Source: Thermoguttaceae bacterium
GTDB lineage: Bacteria > Planctomycetota > Planctomycetia > Pirellulales > Thermoguttaceae
NCBI GenBank assembly: GCA_028695865.1
Contig: JAQVID010000017.1
Span: forward strand, 1-15,633
Direction: 5' to 3'
DNA length: 15,633 nt
The notes under the pieces were generated by a model. It was not told the origin of the DNA. It worked only from the letters and a program-made list of their open reading frames with translations, and did not search any database. Shown here piece by piece: positions 1 through 7,375 of the stretch (positions are counted from its first letter, which is position 1; every line of letters starts with the position of its first letter). The translations under genes were made by a program, and so were the position numbers.

Positions 1-116
1 AGGTTGGTTATTTGTTCGCCTTTTGTTGTGGAGCTCGCGAAAAACGGTTTTGAAAAAGGCGATTCCCAACTTGTTACCTGCTTTGTTAAGAACAAGGGAG
101 AAAGGAGCAACGACGT

Positions 117-746
117 ATGGAAAATATGGTAAAGACGATCGAGAGTAATAATCTCAAGTCTGACGCGGCGGCCCAATCGGAAGACAATCCCAAGATAACC
201 TGGAAGGGAGGTTGCTATTCAGGCAAAGCATTCCGTGTCCATTTTGTTTTGTTGGTTCTGCTGACATGCCTTGTGTACTACCTGGGTATGAAGTATGGTT
301 CCGGTTTGTACAAGAAGCTTGGATTTACCTGGTTTTGGCTTACCGTGCAGGGCGTGCCGCTTTTGCTTTGGCTTCGATACTGTGTGAAGTATTTTTATTA
401 TACGTGGACGATTTCATATGAATTGCGTAGTGATTGTTTGATTTCGCGAAAAGGTTTTTTTCGTCGAACGCAAGATACCTTGGCGCTGCTTCGCATCAAT
501 GATGTTAAAATGGAACAAACGCTTTGGGATACGTTGTTTTACGGAGGTATTGGAACGGTGGTCATATATTCGACGGACCCGTCCGATCCGGAATTGCATT
601 TGAGTTGTCTGGAGCATCCCAAGCAAGCGTTTGAAACGCTTACTTACATGTATACGGACTTGATCAAACGTCGTGGCATCAAGACGCTTGGCGGAGTATC
701 CGGTGCAGAAGGCGGCATGGGCGAAGACGCGTTCGGTTCCTTTTGA
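117..746 (+). CDS. Membrane-anchored bacterial PH domain (bPH2/YdbS-like) protein
   Basis: This 209-residue protein has a short polar N-terminus, two hydrophobic segments (about residues 41-60 and 70-90) and then a bacterial PH-like domain (about 96-185). The domain shows the usual family pattern: YELRSD, then ISRKGFFRR, a LLRINDVK strand, and GIGTVVIYSTD near its end. Bacterial PH domains of this type are membrane-flanked and mostly of unknown function; nothing here indicates a ligand. The C-terminal 20 residues are Gly-rich and probably disordered. The start at 117 is chosen because AAGGAG lies at 102-107; the alternative ATG at 126 is too far from it. The histidine kinase gene begins 25 bp downstream on the same strand, which suggests co-transcription. 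The fold assignment is fairly safe; the role is unknown. Confidence 0.82.
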   Translation: MENMVKTIESNNLKSDAAAQSEDNPKITWKGGCYSGKAFRVHFVLLVLLTCLVYYLGMKYGSGLYKKLGFTWFWLTVQGVPLLLWLRYCVKYFYYTWTISYELRSDCLISRKGFFRRTQDTLALLRINDVKMEQTLWDTLFYGGIGTVVIYSTDPSDPELHLSCLEHPKQAFETLTYMYTDLIKRRGIKTLGGVSGAEGGMGEDAFGSF

Positions 747-771
747 GACATAGGACGCATACGGCAATCAT

Positions 772-2607
772 ATGGAAAACAGGCGTTCGAACGGTCGATT
801 GTTTTTTGAATCGAGCCTTGAACTGAAGTGTTTGTTCTTTTTTGGTGTCGCATTGGCGATAGTCATAACGATCAGCTTTTGGCTCTATTATCGTGTGACG
901 AAATCGCAAATTGCGACCCAAAATCCGATGATGGCACGACTGCTTGGGGAGCGTGAGTTTCTGCTCATGCACTTGCGAGTTCTTCTTCGCGGCGATACAG
1001 GGTCCGATTCTTCGGGTACCAAAACGACGACCGAGCTTGACGATTTTATCGAGTCCATGAGTTTGCAGAGTGAAGAGATTGGCGATTCGGTCGAGCGGGT
1101 GAAGTTCGAGTGCCGACTCATTCGTGCGGCAGGCAACCATTCGAAGCAAAAAGAAGGTTCTCTCAGCGAGTTTGAGGAAGACCTGCTCAAGCGATTTGCG
1201 CCGATTCCCGATCCGGACGCGGTAACGCCTCCCTCGAAAGTCGCGGAACGAACGGAGAAGAATGGTGTCTACCATTATTACATTGCTCTTCGCATGGAAC
1301 GGGCTTGTATCAACTGTCACCGCGCGATGAATTCGGGAGAAGCGAATGAATTGGGTTCCCTGCTTGGAATTGTCCAGGTAACCATTCCGGAGCCGCCGGC
1401 GCAGCAGGAGATAACGCGTTTGTGGGCACTGCTTTTGGGAGCCGCGATTATAACGGCTTTTTTGGCCCTGATTGCGTTTTATATCGTGATTCGTTTGGTT
1501 ATTATGCGACCGCTTAGAAATTTGCGTGAAGTCAGTGAAGCGATATCCAGTGGTGACAGTACCAAGCGGGCGGAACTTCATACGGGCGACGAGTTCGAAG
1601 CTTTGGGTCTGGCGTTCAATCGTATGTTGCGGCATTTGGTCGAAGCGCAGGAGCAGCTTCAGCAGACGAATGTTGAACTGGGGCATAATATAGATGAGCT
1701 TGCGCACCGCAACTTGCAATTGTTTGAAATGAACCAGATCAAAAGCGATTTCATGGCGACGATGAGTCATGAACTGAAAACGCCGCTGAACAGTATTTTG
1801 GGATTCAGTGAAGTACTTGAATCGATTCAGTCGCTTGATGAAAAACAGCGTCGATACGTTGATAATATCAATAAGTCGGGGCGTATTCTTTTGAGCATGA
1901 TCAACGACATTCTCGACATGACGAAAATAGACGCCGGGCGATTGGAAATACAGGTTTCGACCTTTGCGATAGGCGAGATTGTATTGGCTTTGTGCGATAT
2001 GGCCCGACCGCTGGCCGACAAAAAGAATCTTGATATTTCCCCGGAAATCGAGGATGATTTGCCGGTTATTCGTCAGGACGCCACGCGAATTCAGCAGATA
2101 GTGAATAATCTGTTGTCCAACGCGATCAAGTTCACGCCGGAAGGGGGGCGTATTCAGGTACAGGTTCGACGAGTACAAAAGTTGCCGCTTTATCCTCAAG
2201 GATACGGAACGGCGGCGCAAAGTGGTCGTCTTCAAAGCGCGATTGCCACCCATCCGATTGATTATCTTGAACTCAAAGTCATTGATACAGGAGTTGGAAT
2301 TTCCAAAGAGGATCAGGAGATTATCTTTATGAAGTTTCGACAAGGCAAATCGAGTATGCCGGAAGGCGATGCCATGACGCGAGAGCATTCGGGCAGTGGT
2401 TTGGGGCTTTCCATTGTTCGCGAATTGTGCAAACTGCTGGAAGGAGAGGTATCGGTCGAGAGTCAGCCTGGTTTCGGAAGCACGTTCATTGTTTTGCTTC
2501 CATGGCAGCTCAATCCGCCGGCGCGCAGCGAGTCGCCGATGGGAAGCGAGATTCAGAAGTTTGCTCATGCCTCGACAGTTCGCCTTCCTGTTCGCAATGA
2601 GCATTGA
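772..2607 (+). CDS. Sensor histidine kinase with periplasmic c-type haem (Tll0287/DUF3365-like) domain
   Basis: This 611-residue transmembrane sensor kinase should autophosphorylate on His and pass phosphate to an unseen response regulator. In order it has TM1 (about 20-40), a periplasmic domain (41-216), TM2 (217-244), HAMP (about 240-292), a short coiled coil, HisKA and HATPase_c. The periplasmic domain holds a CXXCH haem-attachment motif at C179-H183 (context ERACINCHRAM), typical of Tll0287-like (DUF3365) sensors and suggesting redox or gas sensing. The H-box is MSHELKTPLN with phospho-acceptor H333. The N-box is NNLLSNAIKF (N446/N450), G1 is DTGVGI from D505, and G2 is GSGLGLS at 541-547, so the kinase looks active. 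There is no receiver domain and no neighbouring regulator: it is an orphan in this window. The ribosome site is poor (AGGA at 752-755), so translation may be coupled to the PH gene 25 bp upstream. The ligand is unknown. Confidence 0.93.
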   Translation: MENRRSNGRLFFESSLELKCLFFFGVALAIVITISFWLYYRVTKSQIATQNPMMARLLGEREFLLMHLRVLLRGDTGSDSSGTKTTTELDDFIESMSLQSEEIGDSVERVKFECRLIRAAGNHSKQKEGSLSEFEEDLLKRFAPIPDPDAVTPPSKVAERTEKNGVYHYYIALRMERACINCHRAMNSGEANELGSLLGIVQVTIPEPPAQQEITRLWALLLGAAIITAFLALIAFYIVIRLVIMRPLRNLREVSEAISSGDSTKRAELHTGDEFEALGLAFNRMLRHLVEAQEQLQQTNVELGHNIDELAHRNLQLFEMNQIKSDFMATMSHELKTPLNSILGFSEVLESIQSLDEKQRRYVDNINKSGRILLSMINDILDMTKIDAGRLEIQVSTFAIGEIVLALCDMARPLADKKNLDISPEIEDDLPVIRQDATRIQQIVNNLLSNAIKFTPEGGRIQVQVRRVQKLPLYPQGYGTAAQSGRLQSAIATHPIDYLELKVIDTGVGISKEDQEIIFMKFRQGKSSMPEGDAMTREHSGSGLGLSIVRELCKLLEGEVSVESQPGFGSTFIVLLPWQLNPPARSESPMGSEIQKFAHASTVRLPVRNEH

Positions 2608-2613
2608 TTGCCT

Positions 2614-2660
2614 GACCAGAGGTTTTGTGTTATTGGCTTTTCAAAAGGAATATTCTGGTC
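2614..2660. repeat. Long-spaced inverted repeat after the kinase gene
   Basis: GACCAGA at 2614-2620 is complementary to TCTGGTC at 2654-2660, with 33 nt between. Inside lies a small palindrome, CTTTTCAAAAG (2637-2647). The right arm runs into the first 100-bp tandem repeat. No T-tract follows, so I do not call it an intrinsic terminator. It could be a folded 3' end of the kinase transcript or chance. Confidence 0.25.
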
Positions 2661-2956
2661 GTACATTATACTGGTGTTGTGCGGCCGGAAGATTCCCCGT
2701 TTTCCGAAGGTAAACGGGGAGTGAATTACCGAAAATTGAAGAATCGGTAGTAAACCGGTCGTACATTATACTGGTGTTGTGCGGCCGGAAGATTCCCCGT
2801 TTTCCGAAGGTAAACGGGGGGCGAATCACCGAAAATTGAAGAATCGGTAGTAAACCGGTCGTACATTATACTGGTGTTGTGCGGCCGGAAGATTCCCCGT
2901 TTTCCGAAGGTAAACGGGGGGCGAATTACCGAAAATTGAAGAATCGGTAGTAAAAG
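2657..2956. repeat. Three 100-bp near-identical tandem direct repeats
   Basis: Units lie at 2657-2756, 2757-2856 and 2857-2954. The period is exactly 100 bp, and I found only three differing positions (2720, 2722 and 2827), all transitions. Each unit holds two potential hairpins. The first is CCCCGTTT / AAACGGGG around a 9-nt loop. The second is ATTACCGA / TCGGTAGT around an 11-nt loop, with one G-T wobble; unit 2 breaks one of its pairs. Neither hairpin is followed by a T-run. Each unit also contains TATACT on the plus strand and TATAAT on the minus strand (first unit 2665-2672), but no convincing -35 element. The array fills most of the gap between the kinase and the rhamnosidase and ends about 28 bp before the rhamnosidase start, so it would sit in that gene's promoter or leader. 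Its function is unknown. Confidence 0.95.
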
Positions 2957-2983
2957 GAACGAATTGAGCAGATGGAGTAAATA

Positions 2984-5482
2984 ATGAGAAGTACGGTTAA
3001 ATTATTGTTAGGAATGACGTTTTGCGTTATGGCTTTTGTTACGCCGCTTGTCTTTGGTGGTGTGCCGGCTCTGCCGGTTGCGTTGCATAATCCGGCTGTG
3101 TCCGATTTTTCTGCGCACTGGATTACCCCGCCCGGTGATTTCGAGAGCATACCGAATCTTTGGATTGCTTTCCGCAAGGAAGTATCGCTTGATGCCGTGC
3201 CGGAAAAAGCATGTTGCCGCATAGCATGTGATTCCAAATATTGGCTTTATGTGAATGGACAAATTGTTGTTCGTGAAGGCGCACTCAAGCGAGGTCCTAC
3301 GCCTCATGGAACGTATTTCGATACAGTTGATCTCAAGTCGTATTTGAAGAAAGGATCAAATACGGTTGCCGTACTCGTTTGGTATTTTGGCAAGAGCGGT
3401 TTTTCTCATTTGAGCAGTGGTCGTCCCGGCTTGCTCTTTGACGCGGCGGGTAATGGTCCCAAAGGTTTTAAGCTTTTGAGTGACGCTTCCTGGAAGGTTT
3501 CGCTTTGCACGGCCATACCCAAGGGAATTAAACTGGTTAACGAGCGTAAGCGTTTGTTCAATGTCGCGGAATTTCCGGCCGGGTGGCGTGAAAAATCGAT
3601 TGGTCCGTTCGAGATAGTTACTGAAGGCGAGCAGCCCAATATTCGTTTACCTGAATGGAATATTCGTTTCGATGCGCGATACGATTTCAAAGGAGATTGG
3701 AAGGCAAACGGCTTCGATGATTCTGCTTGGAGTGTTGCGGTAGAATGCGGAGTTCCGAACGGTAAACTGATTGAGCCGTGGGGCGAACTGTATCCGCGAC
3801 CGATTCCGCAATGGAAGGATTATGGTTTGAAGGAGTTTGGCAACGGGTTGAAATTCCCGTTTGTTTCGGATGGAACGGCAATAACATGTCGTTTGCCGTA
3901 CAATGCGCAGGTTAATCCGTGGTTCAAGATAGAATCGTCAGGCGGTCAGACGATAGACGTTCGCATGGACAATTATCTTGGCGGCACCGAGCCGAATATT
4001 CGGGCGGAATACGTAACGCGTTTGGGCGTGCAGGAATTTGAAGTACCTGCCTGGATGAATGGTCACGCGGTCATTTATACATTTCCGAAAGGGGTAAAGG
4101 TTCTTGACCTGAAGTATCGTGAAACAGGATATGACACGGAATTTGGCAACAACTTTACGTGCGATGATGAGTTTTACAATCGTTTGTGGAAGAAGGCTGC
4201 CCGCACGCTTTATATTACAATGCGTGATACTTATTTCGATTGTCCGGATCGCGAACGGGCTCAATGGTGGGGCGACGCGGTGAACGAACTTGGGGAAGCG
4301 TTTTACGCCGCCGATCGCAAGGCCGACCTGCTGCCGCGAAAAGGTTTTTATGAGTTGATCCGGTTCCAGCGGGAGGATCATGTCATATTTTCGCCTGTGC
4401 CCGGTATTTATCATTCGGAGCTTCCGGCTCAAATGCTTGCGACTATTGGTCCATTCGGATTGGGAACTTGGTCTTTTTATTCCGAGGATGACAGTGTGGC
4501 GGCCGACCTGTATCCGGGAGTGAAGAAATATCTCGACCTTTGGGAACTGGACGAGAAGGGTCTTGTCAAGGTTCGCAAGGGAGATTGGAGTTGGGGCGAT
4601 TGGGGTAAAGAAATTGACTTGCGGCCCTTGCTCAACTGTTGGTATTATCTTGCCTTGAAGGAAGCGAGTCGCACGGCGAAGAATTTGGGACTTAAGGATG
4701 ATGTTGCCCATTGGCAGTCGCGGCTCAAATCGGTACGAGGAGCGTTTAACGCGGAATTTTGGACAGGAGCCGATTATCGTGACCCGGCTTATAAAGGTCG
4801 CAGTGACGACCGAACCAATGCGATGGCCGTTTTGTGCGGTTTTCCGTCTCCTGATAAATATCCGACACTTCGGGAGCATTTCAAAAACGAGAAGAACGCC
4901 AGTCCGTACATGGAGAAATATGTTCTCGAAGCTTTGTGTCGGATGGGTTACGCGGAGGACGCGCTTGACCGCATGAAAGACCGTTTTACGAAAATGGTCG
5001 ATCATCCTGATTATACAACCTTGTGGGAAGGTTGGGGAATTGGCAAGGAAGGTTACGGCGGCGGAACGATTAATCACGCGTGGAGCGGCGGCGGTCTGAC
5101 TTGTTTGGCCCAATATATTGCGGGACTCATTCCGGTCGAGCCGGCGTTTCGTTCTTTTGCGGTCATACCGCAGATGGGCAAACTGAAAAAGATTGATATG
5201 TCAACCTGGACCCATTACGGGAAGATTGTCTTGTCATTGGAAAAGACGGACAAAGCTTTTTCGGCAAAGATCACCGTTCCCGCGGAGACGGTTTGTTTTT
5301 TGGGTGTTCCGGACGGATACCGGGTTGAGCAGAAAGACGCCACAGTTTTTACAGCCGCAACGCACAAGTATCGTCGTGTAACGCTTTCGGCAGGCGAGCA
5401 TAAACTTGTCTTTCCGGCAGGCCAAAACACGGATACGGACGGCCAGCGCAGTGGTCGTGTTTTGAAACCGGCCTCGAAGTGA
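2984..5482 (+). CDS. Secreted alpha-L-rhamnosidase-like glycoside hydrolase (GH78 type)
   Basis: This 832-residue enzyme is predicted to release terminal alpha-L-rhamnose from plant or algal polysaccharides or glycosides by an inverting mechanism. Residues 1 to about 25 form a signal peptide (basic start, long hydrophobic core), so it is exported. N-terminal beta-sandwich regions (about 60-400, with YWLYVNGQIVVREG and NTVAVLVWYFG) precede a six-hairpin (alpha/alpha)6 catalytic domain (about 400-755) and a C-terminal beta domain. The GH78 acidic signature is intact: D419, E424 and D431 in FDCPDRERAQWWGD have the same spacing as D567, E572 and D579 of Bacillus RhaB. E682 in TTLWEGW is the probable catalytic base, followed by NHAWSGG (H698). 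GGAG at 2974-2977 gives a well-placed ribosome site. The 100-bp repeats lie directly upstream. Substrate specificity cannot be read from sequence; other six-hairpin activities remain possible. Confidence 0.88.
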   Translation: MRSTVKLLLGMTFCVMAFVTPLVFGGVPALPVALHNPAVSDFSAHWITPPGDFESIPNLWIAFRKEVSLDAVPEKACCRIACDSKYWLYVNGQIVVREGALKRGPTPHGTYFDTVDLKSYLKKGSNTVAVLVWYFGKSGFSHLSSGRPGLLFDAAGNGPKGFKLLSDASWKVSLCTAIPKGIKLVNERKRLFNVAEFPAGWREKSIGPFEIVTEGEQPNIRLPEWNIRFDARYDFKGDWKANGFDDSAWSVAVECGVPNGKLIEPWGELYPRPIPQWKDYGLKEFGNGLKFPFVSDGTAITCRLPYNAQVNPWFKIESSGGQTIDVRMDNYLGGTEPNIRAEYVTRLGVQEFEVPAWMNGHAVIYTFPKGVKVLDLKYRETGYDTEFGNNFTCDDEFYNRLWKKAARTLYITMRDTYFDCPDRERAQWWGDAVNELGEAFYAADRKADLLPRKGFYELIRFQREDHVIFSPVPGIYHSELPAQMLATIGPFGLGTWSFYSEDDSVAADLYPGVKKYLDLWELDEKGLVKVRKGDWSWGDWGKEIDLRPLLNCWYYLALKEASRTAKNLGLKDDVAHWQSRLKSVRGAFNAEFWTGADYRDPAYKGRSDDRTNAMAVLCGFPSPDKYPTLREHFKNEKNASPYMEKYVLEALCRMGYAEDALDRMKDRFTKMVDHPDYTTLWEGWGIGKEGYGGGTINHAWSGGGLTCLAQYIAGLIPVEPAFRSFAVIPQMGKLKKIDMSTWTHYGKIVLSLEKTDKAFSAKITVPAETVCFLGVPDGYRVEQKDATVFTAATHKYRRVTLSAGEHKLVFPAGQNTDTDGQRSGRVLKPASK

Positions 5483-5597
5483 ACGTCGTTGATTTTTGCA
5501 GACTTGGCGGACCTTGCTCGTGCCAGAAGTTTGAATGGGCGTATCAAGCCGTCAGGTTTGCGATGAAATATCAACGGAGGACAGTTTTTCTTACCCC

Positions 5598-5626
5598 CTG
5601 CCAAAAATCGCGCTTCGGGTTATACT
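5598..5626 (+). promoter_or_regulatory. Putative sigma-70-like promoter upstream of tyrS
   Basis: CTGCCA (5598-5603, 4 of 6 to TTGACA) and TATACT (5621-5626, 5 of 6 to TATAAT) are separated by 17 bp. The site lies in the 232-bp gap between the rhamnosidase and tyrS, about 90 bp before the tyrS start, which is a sensible place. This is a consensus match by eye only. Confidence 0.4.
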
Positions 5627-5659
5627 TTATATTGAAGTTGTTTTGTTTTTCACAGTCGT

Positions 5660-5688
5660 GTCGCGATGTTATTTCGCGACGTATTTTT
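5660..5688 (+). terminator. Hairpin with short T-run in the tyrS leader
   Basis: GTCGCGA (5660-5666) and TCGCGAC (5674-5680) form a perfect 7-bp stem around a 7-nt loop, followed by GTATTTTTAA with five Ts at 5684-5688. It ends 26 nt before the tyrS ATG. It could terminate the rhamnosidase transcript. If transcription starts at the promoter-like site at 5598-5626, it would instead sit in the tyrS leader, where it could act as an attenuator or a plain 5' hairpin. Confidence 0.4.
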
Positions 5689-5714
5689 AACCACATGTCC
5701 CGAAGGCGGAAACC

Positions 5715-7001
5715 ATGTCACAGACCCAGGATATTATTGCCGAACTGACTTGGCGGGGATTGCTCAACCAGGTCACCGATGAAAAAATAAGCTCTTTTTT
5801 GCTGGAAAAGCCGCGAACGTTGTATGCCGGTTTCGATCCAACCGCCGATTCGCTCCATGTGGGGCATCTGGTTGCGATTATGAACTTGCGACGATTTCAA
5901 AAGGCAGGGCACCGTCCGATTGCTCTCGTTGGAGGCGCAACGGGCATGATAGGCGATCCGAGTGGCAAAAGCGAGGAGCGCAAACTCCTTACCGCGGAGT
6001 CAGTGGCGGAGAATGTACGTGGAATACAGAAGCAAATGGCCCGATTTCTCGACTTCGACGACCAAGAGCGAGGTGCTCGTCTGGTGAATAATCTCGACTG
6101 GATGGGCAAGTTTTCGTTTTTGGATTTTCTTCGTGAAGTAGGAAAGCATTTTCCGGTCAATGTCATGTTGACGAAAGATTCGGTGAAGAGTCGGTTGGAG
6201 CGGAGCGATTCCGGCTTGAGTTATACCGAGTTCAGTTACATGCTGCTTCAGTCCTATGATTTTGTAAGTTTGCACAGGAATTATCAGTGCGAAGTGCAAA
6301 TAGGGGGTAGTGATCAGTGGGGTAATATTACGGCGGGAATCGATTTGGCCCGGCGTATGGACGGGGCTTATCTCTACGGTTTGACCAGTAAGCTTTTGCT
6401 CAAGAGTGACGGCAAGAAAATGGGAAAATCGGAATCCGGTGCCATTTGGCTTGATCCGAATCGAACGAGTCCTTACCAGTTCTATCAATATTGGGTGAAC
6501 GTGGAAGACGCGGACATTGCCAATGTTTTGCGATTCTTTTCAGACCTTTGTGAGTCGGAAGTGAATGAGTTGCTTGCCGAGCACGAGAAAGACCCGGGTC
6601 AGCGACTTCCGCAAAAGCAGGTTGCCAAAGAATTGACCATGTTGGTCCATGGAGCAGAAGGCCTCAGCGCGGCGCAAAACGCGACGGCCGTCTTTTTTGG
6701 TGCTGAAATCAACTCGCTTTCCGATCGCGACTTGACCTCGATTTTTTCAGACGTGCCCAGTAGCGATATCACGCGTGCGGAATTGGAATCAGGCCTTTCG
6801 TTGATCGATGCGCTTGTTTTGACCGGACTGGCCAAGACGAAAAGCGATGCCCGTCGAACTCTTCAGCAAGGTGGAGTTTACGTGAACAACCGTCCGGGCG
6901 GCGACGTTGATCGGAAGTTGACGCTTGCCGATTTGGCGAGCGAAACGGTCATTGTTCTCCGCAGTGGCAAGAAACGTTACGCATTGCTCCGCGCGAAATA
7001 A
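5715..7001 (+). CDS. tyrS: Tyrosyl-tRNA synthetase
   Basis: This cytoplasmic class-I aminoacyl-tRNA synthetase charges tRNA-Tyr with tyrosine using ATP. It has 428 residues, normal for bacterial TyrS. The Rossmann catalytic domain carries the HIGH motif as HVGH (48-51, within GFDPTADSLHVGH). Tyrosine-site residues lie in YAGFDPT (Y37) and SYMLLQSYD (Y175-D182), followed by QIGGSDQWGN (195-204). The KMSKS loop reads KMGKS (235-239), a variant in which Gly replaces the first Ser. The C-terminus (about 360-424) is an S4-type RNA-binding domain. AAGGCGG at 5703-5709 is a good ribosome site for the ATG at 5715. The gene appears monocistronic: a hairpin lies just upstream and a strong terminator 42 bp downstream. 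I see no T-box-like element. Confidence 0.97.
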   Translation: MSQTQDIIAELTWRGLLNQVTDEKISSFLLEKPRTLYAGFDPTADSLHVGHLVAIMNLRRFQKAGHRPIALVGGATGMIGDPSGKSEERKLLTAESVAENVRGIQKQMARFLDFDDQERGARLVNNLDWMGKFSFLDFLREVGKHFPVNVMLTKDSVKSRLERSDSGLSYTEFSYMLLQSYDFVSLHRNYQCEVQIGGSDQWGNITAGIDLARRMDGAYLYGLTSKLLLKSDGKKMGKSESGAIWLDPNRTSPYQFYQYWVNVEDADIANVLRFFSDLCESEVNELLAEHEKDPGQRLPQKQVAKELTMLVHGAEGLSAAQNATAVFFGAEINSLSDRDLTSIFSDVPSSDITRAELESGLSLIDALVLTGLAKTKSDARRTLQQGGVYVNNRPGGDVDRKLTLADLASETVIVLRSGKKRYALLRAK

Positions 7002-7042
7002 TATTTGATTGTGTGCCCGCAGCGAGTGCGGATTTTCAAAGG

Positions 7043-7086
7043 GCCGGAGATGTTTCTCCGGCTTTCGCAAGTTTCTTTCTTTTTTT
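7043..7086 (+). terminator. Intrinsic terminator of tyrS
   Basis: GCCGGAGA (7043-7050) and TCTCCGGC (7055-7062) form a perfect 8-bp GC-rich stem with a TGTT loop. TTT follows at once, and a T-rich stretch runs on to 7086, ending in seven Ts. A smaller hairpin (CCGCA/TGCGG, 7017-7031) precedes it. It lies 42 bp after the tyrS stop and before the next promoter, as expected for the end of the tyrS transcript. Confidence 0.85.
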
Positions 7087-7163
7087 GCGTGGTTTGTCTT
7101 AATTTTTTGCGTATCATCCGCCGTTCTGTTTTCCAAAGTTTTCTTGAATGGGTTTTCGTTGTC

Positions 7164-7192
7164 TTGACCCGCGTCATCTGTTTCGTTATAAT
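7164..7192 (+). promoter_or_regulatory. Near-consensus sigma-70 promoter for the SGNH hydrolase operon
   Basis: TTGACC (7164-7169, 5 of 6) and TATAAT (7187-7192, 6 of 6) are separated by the ideal 17 bp. Transcription would start near 7199, giving a leader of roughly 175 nt before the chosen ATG at 7376. The site lies downstream of the tyrS terminator. It rules out the longer in-frame ORF start at 7148, which lies upstream of the promoter. Confidence 0.75.
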
Positions 7193-7199
7193 GAAACAG
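7178..7199. promoter_or_regulatory. Perfect dyad overlapping the -10 box (operator candidate)
   Basis: CTGTTTC (7178-7184) and GAAACAG (7193-7199) are perfect 7-bp inverted arms separated by 8 bp that contain the whole TATAAT. A dimeric regulator bound here would cover the -10 and the start of transcription and repress the esterase/methyltransferase genes. The arm spacing does not match the E. coli LexA box. The regulator is unknown. Confidence 0.5.
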
Positions 7200-7205
7200 T
7201 TGGTC

Positions 7206-7228
7206 ATGAGTCCGCATTTGCGGATCAT
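7206..7228 (+). other. Imperfect palindrome at the 5' end of the SGNH hydrolase leader
   Basis: ATGA, an unpaired G and TCCGCA (7206-7216) pair with TGCGGA and TCAT (7219-7228) across TT, giving about ten pairs with one bulge. It lies about 7-30 nt after the predicted transcription start. It could be a 5' hairpin stabilising the mRNA or a second operator half. The rest of the leader (7229-7375) shows no recognisable gene or riboswitch. Confidence 0.35.
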
Positions 7229-7375
7229 TGGGCGGCGAGGAACTCCTTTTTACTGTTTTACGAAGTTCGTGCCGGCAATCATTTTGCCCTGCCAATGGAC
7301 AAGAATAAAGAGTCTCTTGGCTGGGGAAATTTGTATTGGTTTGTTTTTATGAGAATTTTTGAGAAAGCGAAAGTC

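Noticed and set aside
1..132. Possible 3' end of an upstream gene entering from the left edge
   Set aside because: Two different plus frames are open from the edge (to 132 and to 152), and neither gives a recognisable protein end, so the short stretch cannot decide between them.
679..2604. 641-codon open frame on the minus strand opposite the histidine kinase
   Set aside because: The plus frame has an unmistakable kinase with all motifs. The antisense translation shows no recognisable domain and is very rich in Arg, Gln and His, as expected from a mirrored coding frame that rarely uses TTA, CTA or TCA.
2657..2956. CRISPR array
   Set aside because: The whole 100-bp unit is repeated without unique spacers, and no cas gene is present.
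7178..7199. LexA (SOS) box over the hydrolase promoter
   Set aside because: It begins CTGT and ends ACAG, but the E. coli type has 8 bp between these and here there are 14. The target genes are also not repair genes.
7148..7375. Longer N-terminus for the SGNH hydrolase starting at 7148
   Set aside because: A near-consensus promoter lies at 7164-7192, so this start would not be transcribed from it. The signal peptide begins at 7376 (or 7349).
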